Position numbers and translations under genes: made by a program. A model generated the notes under the pieces. The model worked only from the letters and a program-made list of their open reading frames with translations, was not told the origin of the DNA and made no database searches. A stretch of 18,146 nucleotides of DNA from Clostridia bacterium (GTDB taxonomy: Bacteria > Bacillota > Clostridia > Oscillospirales > Acutalibacteraceae), in assembly GCA_900770165.1 (NCBI GenBank), contig CAAGJJ010000142.1:1-18146 (forward strand), in the 5' to 3' direction. Shown in pieces: positions 6,090 to 12,176 of the stretch (the first letter of the stretch is position 1; each line of letters opens with the position of its first letter).

Positions 6090-6941
6090 TTACCTTTCAA
6101 TTTCTTTATTGTTTTTTCTAAAAGATTGTTCCTTTGTCTGTTCCTTAGATTCTTTTAATTTTAATGTTCCCGGTTCTATTGCATGGAAGTATAAGGCAGG
6201 ACAATAATCATTATCAATACTTAACTCATAACACTTATCCTGTTCGTTATATGTAACCTGTCCTTCTAAAGTAGCTAACCCGGATTTTCGTATATTATCC
6301 GGTTTAAATCTCCAATCTGCTGCATTTACATCAAATGTACAGAAATCTCCTTCATGTAATGGCTTTCCACAGTCATCATAACCTATGATTCTTTTAGAGG
6401 ATTTTAAAACCTTTTCTTTTAATAATTTACTTACTTCTGATTCAATACTTTCTATGCCTTCATTATATCCGACATCATATCCGTGATTATATCCTGCTTT
6501 TCTGATTTCGTTTAATTCTTTATTACTATATTCCATAATCATTACCTTTGAATCATCTGCATTTGATTTTATATATTCAGGTTCTTTACTTTCTCCTATT
6601 AAACCCAGACAATCATCTAAAATTTCAAGTGTGCTGATATTAGTATCATATAAATTCTGAGTATTAAGTTGGTCTATTTTTGAATAAATATGTCCTACAA
6701 TTTCATTTTTATGAACTCTGTTATAATCTTCTTTATCAGGGATTCTTATGCTTTTACTTCTACTCCAAATATCCCTGTTTCCCATCTGTCTGCCATATCT
6801 ATCAAACTGATAATCTGTATATATATCTAACTTTATTCTTCCAGTTGGAGTAATTTTTGTTACAGTTCCAATTTTATCTTCTGTTGGAAGTCCATTAGTT
6901 ATAAGTACTTTATCTCCTATTTTAAGTTTCAATTCGTTCAT
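6090..6941 (-). CDS. Unknown protein with N-terminal KOW/SH3-like segment and YopX-like C-terminal part (283 aa)
   Basis: An AGGAGG tract precedes the ATG at 6941. Residues 8-38 (IGDKVLITNG...GTVTKITPTGRIKL) resemble a small KOW/SH3-like barrel of the kind that binds nucleic acid or protein. A central helical part contains a Gly-Tyr repeat (GYNHGYDVGYNEG, 150-162). A similar repeat (EQGYKDGFNEGF) occurs in the gene at 12521-12889. The C-terminal part has DDCGKPLHEGDFCTF (189-203), which recalls the KDKNGK.IYEGDI turn of YopX proteins. The domain readings are by eye. The gene is probably regulated from the repeat-rich region at 6960-7066. Confidence 0.75.
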   Translation of the reverse strand: MNELKLKIGDKVLITNGLPTEDKIGTVTKITPTGRIKLDIYTDYQFDRYGRQMGNRDIWSRSKSIRIPDKEDYNRVHKNEIVGHIYSKIDQLNTQNLYDTNISTLEILDDCLGLIGESKEPEYIKSNADDSKVMIMEYSNKELNEIRKAGYNHGYDVGYNEGIESIESEVSKLLKEKVLKSSKRIIGYDDCGKPLHEGDFCTFDVNAADWRFKPDNIRKSGLATLEGQVTYNEQDKCYELSIDNDYCPALYFHAIEPGTLKLKESKEQTKEQSFRKNNKEIER

Positions 6942-7023
6942 AATTTTTTATTCCTCCTGTTTTGTTTTTTGTTTAGAAGGCTCTAACTGTTATTTTTTCA
7001 AGCTAAAGCCTTATTTTTAATCT

Positions 7024-7066
7024 AAATCTATAAAATCTATATAAAATCTATATAAGTTATACTTAT
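7024..7066. repeat. Three direct repeats AAATCTATA and an adjacent palindrome
   Basis: AAATCTATA occurs at 7024-7032, 7033-7041 and 7044-7052. The palindrome ATAAGT-TAT-ACTTAT follows at 7052-7066. The cluster lies between the stop of the 7072 gene and the start of the 6941 gene, about 85-115 nt upstream of the latter. It could be a regulator-binding site. I see no clear promoter within it. Confidence 0.45.
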
Positions 7067-7071
7067 CAGTT

Positions 7072-7716
7072 TTATTTCTCAATTTCATCATGCATAGATG
7101 TTTTTGGAATCTGTTTCTTACTACATACATCTGAATCAAGCTTTGCGTTAGTTAATAGCTTATTCAGATGAGGGTTTTCTTTATAATCTTTATAATTATC
7201 TTCATTAAAAAACATCATCATACCGTTATCAGGGTCTTTTATTTCAGCGGTCATGGTTTCATCTGTATAAGCTATTAACAGATAGAAGTCATCAAAGCCA
7301 TCTTTTTCATCTAAAATTTTTATATGTTTCCAGCCTTTATTATCTGCATAATCTTTAAGGTATTTTTTAACTGCATTTCTTTTATATTGTTCATCTAATT
7401 CAGATTGTCTTTTTTTGCTTTCCTGTATTTCATTCCACTTATCAATTGATACGGGAGTATATATACCACTTACAATTAGTTCAAGCTGCTTTTCATTAAA
7501 GCCATACCATTCTGACCAATGGTCGTAATCAGTTTCATTTTTATGTAAAAGCTGACCATCTTTAAAACAGTATGTTATGTCGTATTCATCAGCTTTATCA
7601 GCATAATATTTATGAAGAATCGGGTCTGCCATAAGCTTAAATTCCTGACCTTTTTTTAATCCGAATTTCATTTCAATTAGTTCTGCTATACTATAATTAT
7701 CTATATTAACAATCAT
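7072..7716 (-). CDS. Unknown cytoplasmic protein (214 aa)
   Basis: The start is ATG at 7716 with AAAGGA about 6 nt upstream. The protein is acidic and rich in aromatic residues. It includes YCFKDGQLLHKNETDYDHW (50-68) and a central helix (KWNEIQESKKRQSELDEQYKRNAVKKYLKDY). A strand-rich part follows (HIKILDEKDGFDDFYLLIAYTDETMTAEIKDPDNG). I see no signal peptide, membrane helix or catalytic motif and cannot name a family. It is separated from its upstream neighbour (7882) by 165 bp of AT-rich DNA, so it may have its own promoter. Confidence 0.7.
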   Translation of the reverse strand: MIVNIDNYSIAELIEMKFGLKKGQEFKLMADPILHKYYADKADEYDITYCFKDGQLLHKNETDYDHWSEWYGFNEKQLELIVSGIYTPVSIDKWNEIQESKKRQSELDEQYKRNAVKKYLKDYADNKGWKHIKILDEKDGFDDFYLLIAYTDETMTAEIKDPDNGMMMFFNEDNYKDYKENPHLNKLLTNAKLDSDVCSKKQIPKTSMHDEIEK

Positions 7717-7881
7717 GTTTTATCCTTTCTGTTTTTATCTTTACTATATCTAATATAACATTTCATTATGTTTTAATTTTTGCAATAAAGCTTTTCTATA
7801 TGTGTTTTAATAATATTATTGTCTTTAAATAAGTTTAATTAATTTATACTTATTACTTATTGCCATTACTCATTATCAATT
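7717..7881. other. AT-rich spacer, nothing definite
   Basis: This is 165 bp of very AT-rich DNA between two minus-strand genes. A weak inverted repeat (AACAT/ATGTT around 7758-7774) is visible. I could not find a -35/-10 pair with normal spacing, an RNA gene or a terminator. Confidence 0.4.
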
Positions 7882-8118
7882 TTATTCATCAAATGTATCA
7901 GTCATGGTAATATTTGTATCGTTTTCATCTCCGTTATAATCTCTTATCATAGATATTATGCAGGATGTACCATAATACAGAATCAATATTGAACCTGCAC
8001 TTTCACCAAATAATCCTACTTTTGCAATAACAATAACTAAGAATATCTCAAATATAAGCAATAATAAGTCTTTAACGAGTTTACCTATTTCTTTATGTTC
8101 TAACTTTATTTCTTTCAT
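7882..8118 (-). CDS. Small membrane protein, paralogue of 9195-9431 (78 aa)
   Basis: A basic N-terminus is followed by two hydrophobic segments (about residues 14-34 and 38-58) and a polar acidic tail. More than half of the residues match the 9195-9431 protein. The identical core is GSILILYYGTSCIISMI, and both tails carry DTNITM or NTNITM. It is first in a transcription unit started by the promoter module at 8154-8207, the same module that precedes its paralogue. AAAGGAG is about 15 nt from the ATG, further than usual. Function is unknown. Confidence 0.75.
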   Translation of the reverse strand: MKEIKLEHKEIGKLVKDLLLLIFEIFLVIVIAKVGLFGESAGSILILYYGTSCIISMIRDYNGDENDTNITMTDTFDE

Positions 8119-8153
8119 ATCTGTACTTCTGTACTCCTTTTTTTATTTTTCTG

Positions 8154-8207
8154 TATATAGTTTATCAGTCTTATCAATCTTAACTGTTATAAAAAGGCTT
8201 TTTTATA
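8154..8207 (-). promoter_or_regulatory. Promoter module, copy 1 (palindrome + -35 + -10)
   Basis: On the minus strand the perfect palindrome TATAAAAA-N4-TTTTTATA (8188-8207) is followed by 4 nt, TTAAGA (-35, 8178-8183), 18 nt and TATATA (-10, 8154-8159). Copies at 9457-9508 and 17909-17962 have identical spacing and share GATAAACTATATAC. It sits directly downstream of the terminator at 8215-8247 and drives 8118-7882. Confidence 0.7.
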
Positions 8208-8214
8208 GTTTTAT

Positions 8215-8247
8215 AATAAAAAAGGAACAGCTTTAAAACTGTTCCTT
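8215..8247 (-). terminator. Intrinsic terminator after the gene at 8261-8506
   Basis: A 9-bp stem AAGGAACAG/CTGTTCCTT (8222-8230/8239-8247) with an 8-nt loop precedes a T-rich run on the minus strand. The upstream gene stops 13 nt before it. Confidence 0.85.
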
Positions 8248-8260
8248 AAGCTAGTAATAT

Positions 8261-8506
8261 TTAATTCAAATGGACATGAAAAAGGTCTGTATAAATATAT
8301 GCTTCTATACATGGTATATTGTGCTTATGAGCATATATATATTCATCTACAGCATATTTAGAAGCCGTCCAGCCTTTTTGTAATATACACTTATCTGCTT
8401 CATTTATATTATCTGTAAATTCATCTGCCGGATTAAACATTAAAAAGTTTTGCATTATATTTTTATCTATTTCTTTTGTTTTTGGTTTTATAATGTATAT
8501 TTTCAT
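8261..8506 (-). CDS. DUF4406-like protein (81 aa)
   Basis: AAAGGAAAA precedes the ATG at 8506. After a short strand (MKIYIIKPKT) and a helical stretch, the segment NEADKCILQKGWTASKYAVD (35-54) is followed by EYIYAHKHNIPCIEAYIY. This matches the C-terminal signature of DUF4406 and related nucleoside-deoxyribosyltransferase-like folds: an 'x-D-x-hydrophobic-Gly-Trp-x-x-Ser-x-x-A-x-x-E-x-x-x-A' pattern (G45, W46, S49, E55, A59). Such proteins are frequent in phages, and their substrate is usually unknown. This one is shorter than most members (about 90-130). It ends its transcription unit. Confidence 0.65.
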   Translation of the reverse strand: MKIYIIKPKTKEIDKNIMQNFLMFNPADEFTDNINEADKCILQKGWTASKYAVDEYIYAHKHNIPCIEAYIYTDLFHVHLN

Positions 8507-8527
8507 TGTTTATAATTTTCCTTTCAT

Positions 8528-8686
8528 TCATTCAACATCTTTATTTTTATCAACCATATCTACAATCATTACGGGTGATGCATAAGCAATATTATCTTCC
8601 CAATTGTCACATTTTTCTTTATATATACATTCATCACAATTTAATTCAATACTCTTACAATAATCAGCTAATTCTCTTATTTTCAT
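8528..8686 (-). CDS. Cysteine-rich microprotein, paralogue of 10505-10669 (52 aa)
   Basis: This gene was found by reading the strand directly. The ATG at 8686 has GAGG 10 nt upstream, and TGA is at 8528-8530. The N-terminal half has four cysteines (YCKSIELNCDECIYKEKC; C10, C17, C20, C26), spaced as in a small zinc-binding module. The C-terminal half is acidic (MIVDMVDKNKDVE). Its start MKIRELADYCKSI is identical to that of the protein at 10505-10669, which also keeps the cysteine spacing. Their shared cysteines and shared IVDM tail argue for real, selected genes. A related pattern occurs at 10686-10901. Function is unknown. Confidence 0.75.
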   Translation of the reverse strand: MKIRELADYCKSIELNCDECIYKEKCDNWEDNIAYASPVMIVDMVDKNKDVE

Positions 8687-8734
8687 ATATTTATTCCTCA
8701 CTTTCTCTTGTATTTATCTGTATATTTATTTTTT

Positions 8735-9010
8735 TTATTTTTTCTTAAACCCAATAGTACGAAATGCATTTATAAGTATGCCTAATACAAAGACATAACT
8801 AATAATTTCTACAAACACCCTTAAATAATAATTTACATCAAAATATATTAAAGCTACATCTAAGGTCGTTATACAACTACATAATAATAATTTATGTGAT
8901 ACAAGAAGATAGTCCTTATCTTTTTCAGCAAGATAAATTACTCCAAATGCGATAGAAAATACCATCAAATATATAGTACTAAATAAAAAACTTTGAAATC
9001 CACTAAGCAT
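8735..9010 (-). CDS. Small integral membrane protein (91 aa)
   Basis: This is a very hydrophobic protein with three likely transmembrane helices (about residues 8-27, 36-57 and 62-83) and a basic C-terminus (RTIGFKKK), which should face the cytoplasm. The start at 9010 has GGAAG about 14 nt upstream, so translation initiation may be weak. It lies between the exact 66-bp repeat remnant and the cysteine-rich microprotein gene in the unit driven from the promoter at 9457-9508. I do not recognise the family. Confidence 0.65.
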   Translation of the reverse strand: MLSGFQSFLFSTIYLMVFSIAFGVIYLAEKDKDYLLVSHKLLLCSCITTLDVALIYFDVNYYLRVFVEIISYVFVLGILINAFRTIGFKKK

Positions 9011-9091
9011 ACTTATAATACCTACTTCCTTTTTAACTAAATTTTCGTTTCAATGTGTCTAATCTAATTCTATGCTCTTACCTTCAGTTCC

Positions 9092-9157
9092 TTTCTTTTA
9101 AATCCATACTTTTAAATCAGAATAGCCAATTTTAAAATACTTAACCGGTTTATCCTG
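9092..9157. repeat. 66-bp exact direct repeat, copy 1
   Basis: This is identical, base for base, to 11402-11467. Copy 2 is the 3' end and stop codon of the gene at 11408-11644. The absence of any mismatch in an AT-rich, fast-diverging region points to a recent duplication or conversion. A tandem 10-bp repeat (TTTATACTTG twice) begins right at its edge, at 9158. Confidence 0.85.
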
Positions 9158-9202
9158 TTTATACTTGTTTATACTTGTATACCTATTATCAGATTCACTC
9201 AT
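9098..9202 (-). CDS. Possible coupled micro-ORF made from the duplicated 3' end of the 11408-11644 gene (34 aa)
   Basis: The ATG at 9202 overlaps the GAGTGA stop of the upstream membrane-protein gene. The frame runs 34 codons to TAA at 9098-9100. The last 21 residues (QDKPVKYFKIGYSDLKVWI plus the flanking YK) are those of the protein at 11408-11644; the first 13 are unrelated. It could be a re-expressed fragment read by termination-reinitiation, or simply a pseudogene scrap that happens to be open. No separate ribosome binding site is visible. Confidence 0.35.
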   Translation of the reverse strand: MSESDNRYTSINKYKQDKPVKYFKIGYSDLKVWI

Positions 9203-9431
9203 CAGAATCATCATGCATGGTAATATTTGTATTGTTTCCATTTTCGTTATAGTTTCCTATCATAGATATTATGCATGATGTGCCATAATACAGAATAAGA
9301 ATTGAGCCTAAACTTTCACCCAATAATCCGGTTTTTGCTATAACAAGCACAATAAATATCTCTAATATAAGTAAAAATAAATCTTTAATGAGTTTAACTG
9401 ACAATTTATAATTTGATTTTGCGTCTTTCAT
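9195..9431 (-). CDS. Small membrane protein, paralogue of 7882-8118 (78 aa)
   Basis: It has the same length and topology as the 7882-8118 protein. A basic N-terminus is followed by two hydrophobic segments (about 14-34 and 38-58), the shared core GSILILYYGTSCIISMI, and an acidic tail containing NTNITM. AAGGAA lies 8 nt before the ATG at 9431. It is the first gene behind promoter module copy 2. The pair therefore duplicates gene and promoter together, so the unit, not just the coding sequence, was copied. Function is unknown; the hydrophobic pair of helices with a charged tail would also fit a small holin-like or membrane-effector protein, but nothing proves it. Confidence 0.75.
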   Translation of the reverse strand: MKDAKSNYKLSVKLIKDLFLLILEIFIVLVIAKTGLLGESLGSILILYYGTSCIISMIGNYNENGNNTNITMHDDSDE

Positions 9432-9456
9432 GTATGTATTCCTTTTTTTATTTTTG

Positions 9457-9508
9457 TATATAGTTTATCAGTTTTAATAATCTCAACCGTTATAAAAAGG
9501 CTTTTATA
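9457..9508 (-). promoter_or_regulatory. Promoter module, copy 2
   Basis: The palindrome TATAAAA-N4-TTTTATA (9491-9508, 7 bp) is followed by 4 nt, TTGAGA (-35, 9481-9486), 18 nt and TATATA (-10, 9457-9462). It has the same geometry as copies 1 and 3. It lies just downstream of a terminator and drives the 9431 unit. Confidence 0.7.
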
Positions 9509-9520
9509 GGTTTTAAAAGT

Positions 9521-9551
9521 AAAAAAAAGACAGCTATAAAGCTGCCCTTTT
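9521..9551 (-). terminator. Intrinsic terminator after the gene at 9572-9847
   Basis: On the minus strand a GGGCAGCT/AGCTGTCT stem (with G-U pairs) and a UUAU loop are followed by eight Ts. It closes the long operon that includes rtcB. Confidence 0.75.
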
Positions 9552-9571
9552 ATTATTTGTTATTAACCATT

Positions 9572-9847
9572 TTATCTGCTCCTTGGTTTCTTTGAGTGCC
9601 ATTTATCTTTATTAGGCAGCTTCTTTTCTAATTCCTTCATGCAGCTATCCAGTGTCTTCTTTGTTTCTACTGTCTTTATATCTGCCTTGCTTATCTGCCT
9701 TACATGCTGTTTTGCCAGTGCTTCATTCACATAATAGGTCTGGGTGGATTCATTATATTTTGATATTGAAACCTTCTCTTCTTTTACATTGCCAAATGCT
9801 GCACTTAACTTGTCTGTAAGCTCTGATGCCTTATAATTGTCTATCAT
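9572..9847 (-). CDS. Unknown basic protein (91 aa)
   Basis: The start at 9847 is immediately next to the stop of the upstream gene, and its ribosome binding site (GAAAGGAAAC) lies inside that gene, so the two are translationally coupled. The N-terminus is helical (YKASELTDKLSAAFG). The middle has an STQTYYVNEALAKQHVRQI stretch, and the C-terminus is lysine-rich (KELEKKLPNKDKWHSKKPRSR), compatible with nucleic-acid or phosphate contact. There is no recognised family, signal peptide or membrane segment. It is the last gene of its operon, before a terminator. Confidence 0.7.
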   Translation of the reverse strand: MIDNYKASELTDKLSAAFGNVKEEKVSISKYNESTQTYYVNEALAKQHVRQISKADIKTVETKKTLDSCMKELEKKLPNKDKWHSKKPRSR

Positions 9848-10492
9848 TTAGTTTCCTTTCACATAATTAGAAATATCTACATATGTATTATCATTTATTG
9901 TTGAAGATATATAATTTTCTCCACGCATTAGTTTGTAATCAAGTAACGGAACAGCTTCTACTATTATTCCATCTTTATACATTAAATAACATGTATCCAT
10001 TCCTCTGATACAATCATTTTCTTTAATAGCCCGGTCATATACTATAATTCCCCAAATAACAATATTATTTATTATTTCAAAACTACAAAGTTTATAACCA
10101 TAAGTCAATTTTCTTTTTACTATTTTATAAGGAGCTTGCCAATTTTTGCTTGCATCACAAGAAATCATTTTTATACTGTTATGGCTTTGTAAATATTTTT
10201 CAAGAGATATATATGCTTCTAGTAATCCCTGTTTTCCTAATGCTTCTTCTTGAGATTTTCTTTGTTCTCTAGTATAATCAGCACAATTTTTTTTCCACTC
10301 ATCTTCACTTATAACTTTTTGTATTCTATTATCATAAAATAAATTGTCAGCATGTATATAATCATCATCAATATAACAATTTTTACCTTTTATATCATTA
10401 GGAATAAACGCATCTAATGCCTTAAAAAATGATTCATTTACAAGCGAACGGTTACAATTGTAATTACCTGTTGTTATCTTTTTATGTTTCAT
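9848..10492 (-). CDS. Unknown protein (214 aa)
   Basis: AAAGGAAACT precedes the ATG at 10492 and overlaps the end of the cysteine-rich microprotein gene (10505). The N-terminal part is acidic (CYIDDDYIHADNLFYDN), followed by a charged helix (DEWKKNCADYTREQRKSQEEALGKQG). The C-terminal 90 residues look like a beta-rich domain (KLCSFEIINNIVIWGIIVYDRA, then CYLMYKDGIIVEAVPLLDY). Six cysteines are scattered with no CxxC pair. There is no membrane segment or signal peptide, and I cannot name a family. It is coupled to the next gene with zero spacing. Confidence 0.7.
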   Translation of the reverse strand: MKHKKITTGNYNCNRSLVNESFFKALDAFIPNDIKGKNCYIDDDYIHADNLFYDNRIQKVISEDEWKKNCADYTREQRKSQEEALGKQGLLEAYISLEKYLQSHNSIKMISCDASKNWQAPYKIVKRKLTYGYKLCSFEIINNIVIWGIIVYDRAIKENDCIRGMDTCYLMYKDGIIVEAVPLLDYKLMRGENYISSTINDNTYVDISNYVKGN

Positions 10493-10504
10493 TTTAGTTT
10501 CCTT

Positions 10505-10669
10505 TCATTTATCTTCAACATCTTCATTTTCATCAATCATATCTACAATTCCAAGAGGTGATATATCTTCAAGCATATTCTGCATATTATCACATTTCTT
10601 TTTATGTATACATTTATCACAATTTATATTTATACTCTTACAATAATCTGCTAATTCTCTTATTTTCAT
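10505..10669 (-). CDS. Cysteine-rich microprotein, paralogue of 8528-8686 (54 aa)
   Basis: This gene was found by direct reading. The ATG at 10669 has GAGG upstream, and TGA is at 10505-10507. Four cysteines (YCKSININCDKCIHKKKC; C10, C17, C20, C26) sit at the same positions as in 8528-8686, and the acidic tail keeps IVDMIDENEDVED. The conserved N-terminus, cysteine spacing and ribosome-binding context across two loci support a real gene, probably a small metal-binding protein. It lies between the related cysteine-rich gene at 10686 and the unknown gene at 9848. Confidence 0.75.
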   Translation of the reverse strand: MKIRELADYCKSININCDKCIHKKKCDNMQNMLEDISPLGIVDMIDENEDVEDK

Positions 10670-10685
10670 ATATTACATACCTCAC

Positions 10686-10901
10686 TTAAATATGTGGATA
10701 ATCTCTTCCATTATTTTGATATGCAGCTTTTGGAAGCTCTCCGGATTTAACCCTGTATAAATACTGCCTCATCATACATATATCACATCTGTCACAATCA
10801 GAGTTTCCTTCTATCTCTATTTTTTTACAGTCAAACACTGGAAGAGCATCATCTAAAAATAATAGAAAGGCATCCGTAATTTCTTTCTTAGTAAATTTCA
10901 T
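10686..10901 (-). CDS. Small cysteine-rich protein (71 aa)
   Basis: AAGGGGATT precedes the ATG at 10901. The N-terminus is helical (FTKKEITDAFLLFLDDALPVF), followed by a cysteine group (FDCKKIEIEGNSDCDRCDIC; C24, C35, C38, C41) and a basic segment ending YQNNGRDYPHI. The C...CxxCxxC spacing recalls the two neighbouring microproteins (8528, 10505) and suggests a bound metal ion, probably zinc. The three may be distant relatives. No family name can be given. It ends 16 nt before the start of 10669 and is co-transcribed with it. Confidence 0.7.
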   Translation of the reverse strand: MKFTKKEITDAFLLFLDDALPVFDCKKIEIEGNSDCDRCDICMMRQYLYRVKSGELPKAAYQNNGRDYPHI

Positions 10902-10914
10902 ATATTAAATCCCC

Positions 10915-11364
10915 TTAAGTCAAAAATTTAATAATAATAAGTATTGCAATACAGGCAAAGATTCTTAATGAGAACCATTCAAGTTCATTTTTTCTTCTTT
11001 TATATCTGATTTCATACACAGAATTAATATCTTCAGCATTAATCTCAGATAATGGCTTAGAAAGAATGTATTCTAAATCTGACTTTTGCTGCATTAAAGG
11101 TTCAAGTCTATTGTTTGTACTTTTTATTATCTGTTCATTTTCTAATATATTTTTAAATTTGGGGAATCCTAAAAATGTTTTAGTAGGTTTTAATAATTTG
11201 CTTTGTTTATGTTCATATTCAAAGCAAAAGGCTGTAATATAGGTTATTTCATGTTCTAGCATTTTCCTAAAATATATATTATGCTCATTTAAGTACTCAG
11301 CATTTTCTCTATTCAAATAATATTTTCCATATAATATATCATTTATAAACTGTTTTATTTTCAT
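10915..11364 (-). CDS. Tail-anchored protein with helical cytoplasmic part (149 aa)
   Basis: Residues 1-125 are polar, helix-forming and basic at intervals (EHEITYITAFCFEYEHKQSK, then RLEPLMQQKSDLEYILSKPL). A single hydrophobic helix at about 130-148 (FACIAILIIIKFLT) ends the protein, so it should be anchored by its C-terminus with the bulk in the cytoplasm. The start at 11364 has a purine-rich GGAAGAAAGAG about 7 nt upstream. Function is unknown. It lies just after the gene that donated the 66-bp repeat. Confidence 0.7.
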   Translation of the reverse strand: MKIKQFINDILYGKYYLNRENAEYLNEHNIYFRKMLEHEITYITAFCFEYEHKQSKLLKPTKTFLGFPKFKNILENEQIIKSTNNRLEPLMQQKSDLEYILSKPLSEINAEDINSVYEIRYKRRKNELEWFSLRIFACIAILIIIKFLT

Positions 11365-11401
11365 CGAACTCTTTCTTCCATCTTATTTCCTGTTAAAATT
11401 T

Positions 11402-11467
11402 TTTCTTTTAAATCCATACTTTTAAATCAGAATAGCCAATTTTAAAATACTTAACCGGTTTATCCTG
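11402..11467. repeat. 66-bp exact direct repeat, copy 2
   Basis: This is identical to 9092-9157. It covers the last 19 codons and the stop of the gene at 11408-11644 plus 6 bp beyond. Because it lies within an intact gene it is the likely source copy. Confidence 0.85.
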
Positions 11468-11644
11468 ATATTTATAATATTTAATGCTACTAATTTCTTT
11501 TATCTTTCCCATCTCACAAAAAGCTTTTTCTTTATTAAAAAAATGATATATAGATATACAACCATAATATGTAGGATTATTTTTCATAAAAGATTGAATC
11601 AGTTCTCTTAATGTGTATGGCTGCATACATATTGTTTTTACCAT
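11408..11644 (-). CDS. Unknown small protein (78 aa)
   Basis: I chose the ATG at 11644 (MVKTICMQPY...) because AGGGGGATTAAAG places a strong ribosome binding site 8 nt upstream. An in-frame GTG at 11665 would overlap the previous gene's stop and has no such site. The protein has a helical middle (TLRELIQSFMKNN) and a strand-rich C-terminus (KPVKYFKIGYSDLKVWI). No family, membrane segment or signal peptide is visible. Its 3' end is duplicated exactly at 9092-9157, where it forms part of a micro-ORF. Confidence 0.7.
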   Translation of the reverse strand: MVKTICMQPYTLRELIQSFMKNNPTYYGCISIYHFFNKEKAFCEMGKIKEISSIKYYKYQDKPVKYFKIGYSDLKVWI

Positions 11645-11655
11645 CTTTAATCCCC

Positions 11656-12030
11656 CTATAACCACTCTTCTTCTACAACATTAAAATACAATGGTGCTTC
11701 AGAACAATCATACCAACAAAATTCCACAGCTCTTAAATCTTCTTTTCTTACATCAGGATATATCTGGCTGAATAAAGCAATATACTTAACTGCTTCATTA
11801 TCTGTAAGATATCTGGATTTTCCCCAGTCTCTACCATCATAACTAACCTTTGATTCTAAAACGTAATCCAAATAGTTCTCTTCTTCTACAAGGGCTTTCT
11901 CAAAATAATTAGACTGGCTCATATCAAACAATTCAGGAAACTTATCTTCTAAATCCCAAAGAGATGATACTCCTATTTTATTCATATCCACTTTGCAGCG
12001 GATAACTCTCATATATCTATAATCGCTCAT
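11656..12030 (-). CDS. Unknown acidic protein (124 aa)
   Basis: AGGGAGAAT precedes the ATG at 12030, and the stop is TAG at 11656-11658. The protein is acidic and aromatic-rich. Segments include IGVSSLWDLEDKFPELFD (19-36) and a basic/aromatic SYDGRDWGKSRYLTDNEAVKY (63-83). A tail rich in aromatic and acidic residues (EFCWYDCSEAPLYFNVVEEEWL) follows. No catalytic motif, membrane helix or signal peptide is recognised. The spacer upstream is filled by structured repeat B. Confidence 0.7.
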   Translation of the reverse strand: MSDYRYMRVIRCKVDMNKIGVSSLWDLEDKFPELFDMSQSNYFEKALVEEENYLDYVLESKVSYDGRDWGKSRYLTDNEAVKYIALFSQIYPDVRKEDLRAVEFCWYDCSEAPLYFNVVEEEWL

Positions 12031-12080
12031 ATATTTATTCTCCCTATATTATTTGCTCTTTTAGGAATGATTTTATAATT

Positions 12081-12176
12081 ATAGTGTTTTTAAGTTTGTT
12101 CTATTAGGGCGGAACGTAGTGACGACATCATAGAATAAACTGACATGGCTCTACGTTAGTAGAGACATTTTTTACC
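12081..12176. repeat. Structured repeat, copy B (overlaps the 3' end of the ASCH gene)
   Basis: Plus-strand reading: ATAGTGTTTTT, then stem AGTTTGTTCTAT (12093-12104) with ATAGAATAAACT (12130-12141), eleven pairs and one G-T wobble. The loop region TTAGGGC...CATC is followed by a second hairpin, ATG-G-CTCTAC, loop GTTA, GTAGAG-A-CAT (12145-12168), then TTTTTTACCC. Edges match copy A (ATAGTGTTTTT-AAGTTT, ATCATA, ACATTTTTACC) while the stems differ by paired changes. CTACGTT and AACGTAG, present in the two hairpins, are also complementary and could form a tertiary contact. The copy encodes the last 14 or so residues of the ASCH protein. Confidence 0.7.

Noticed and set aside
1054..12176. Structured repeats as integron attC sites or CRISPR repeats
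   Set aside because: They lack the attC core triplets (RYYYAAC/GTTRRRY) and there is no integrase or cassette layout. There is no regular repeat-spacer array anywhere in the window.
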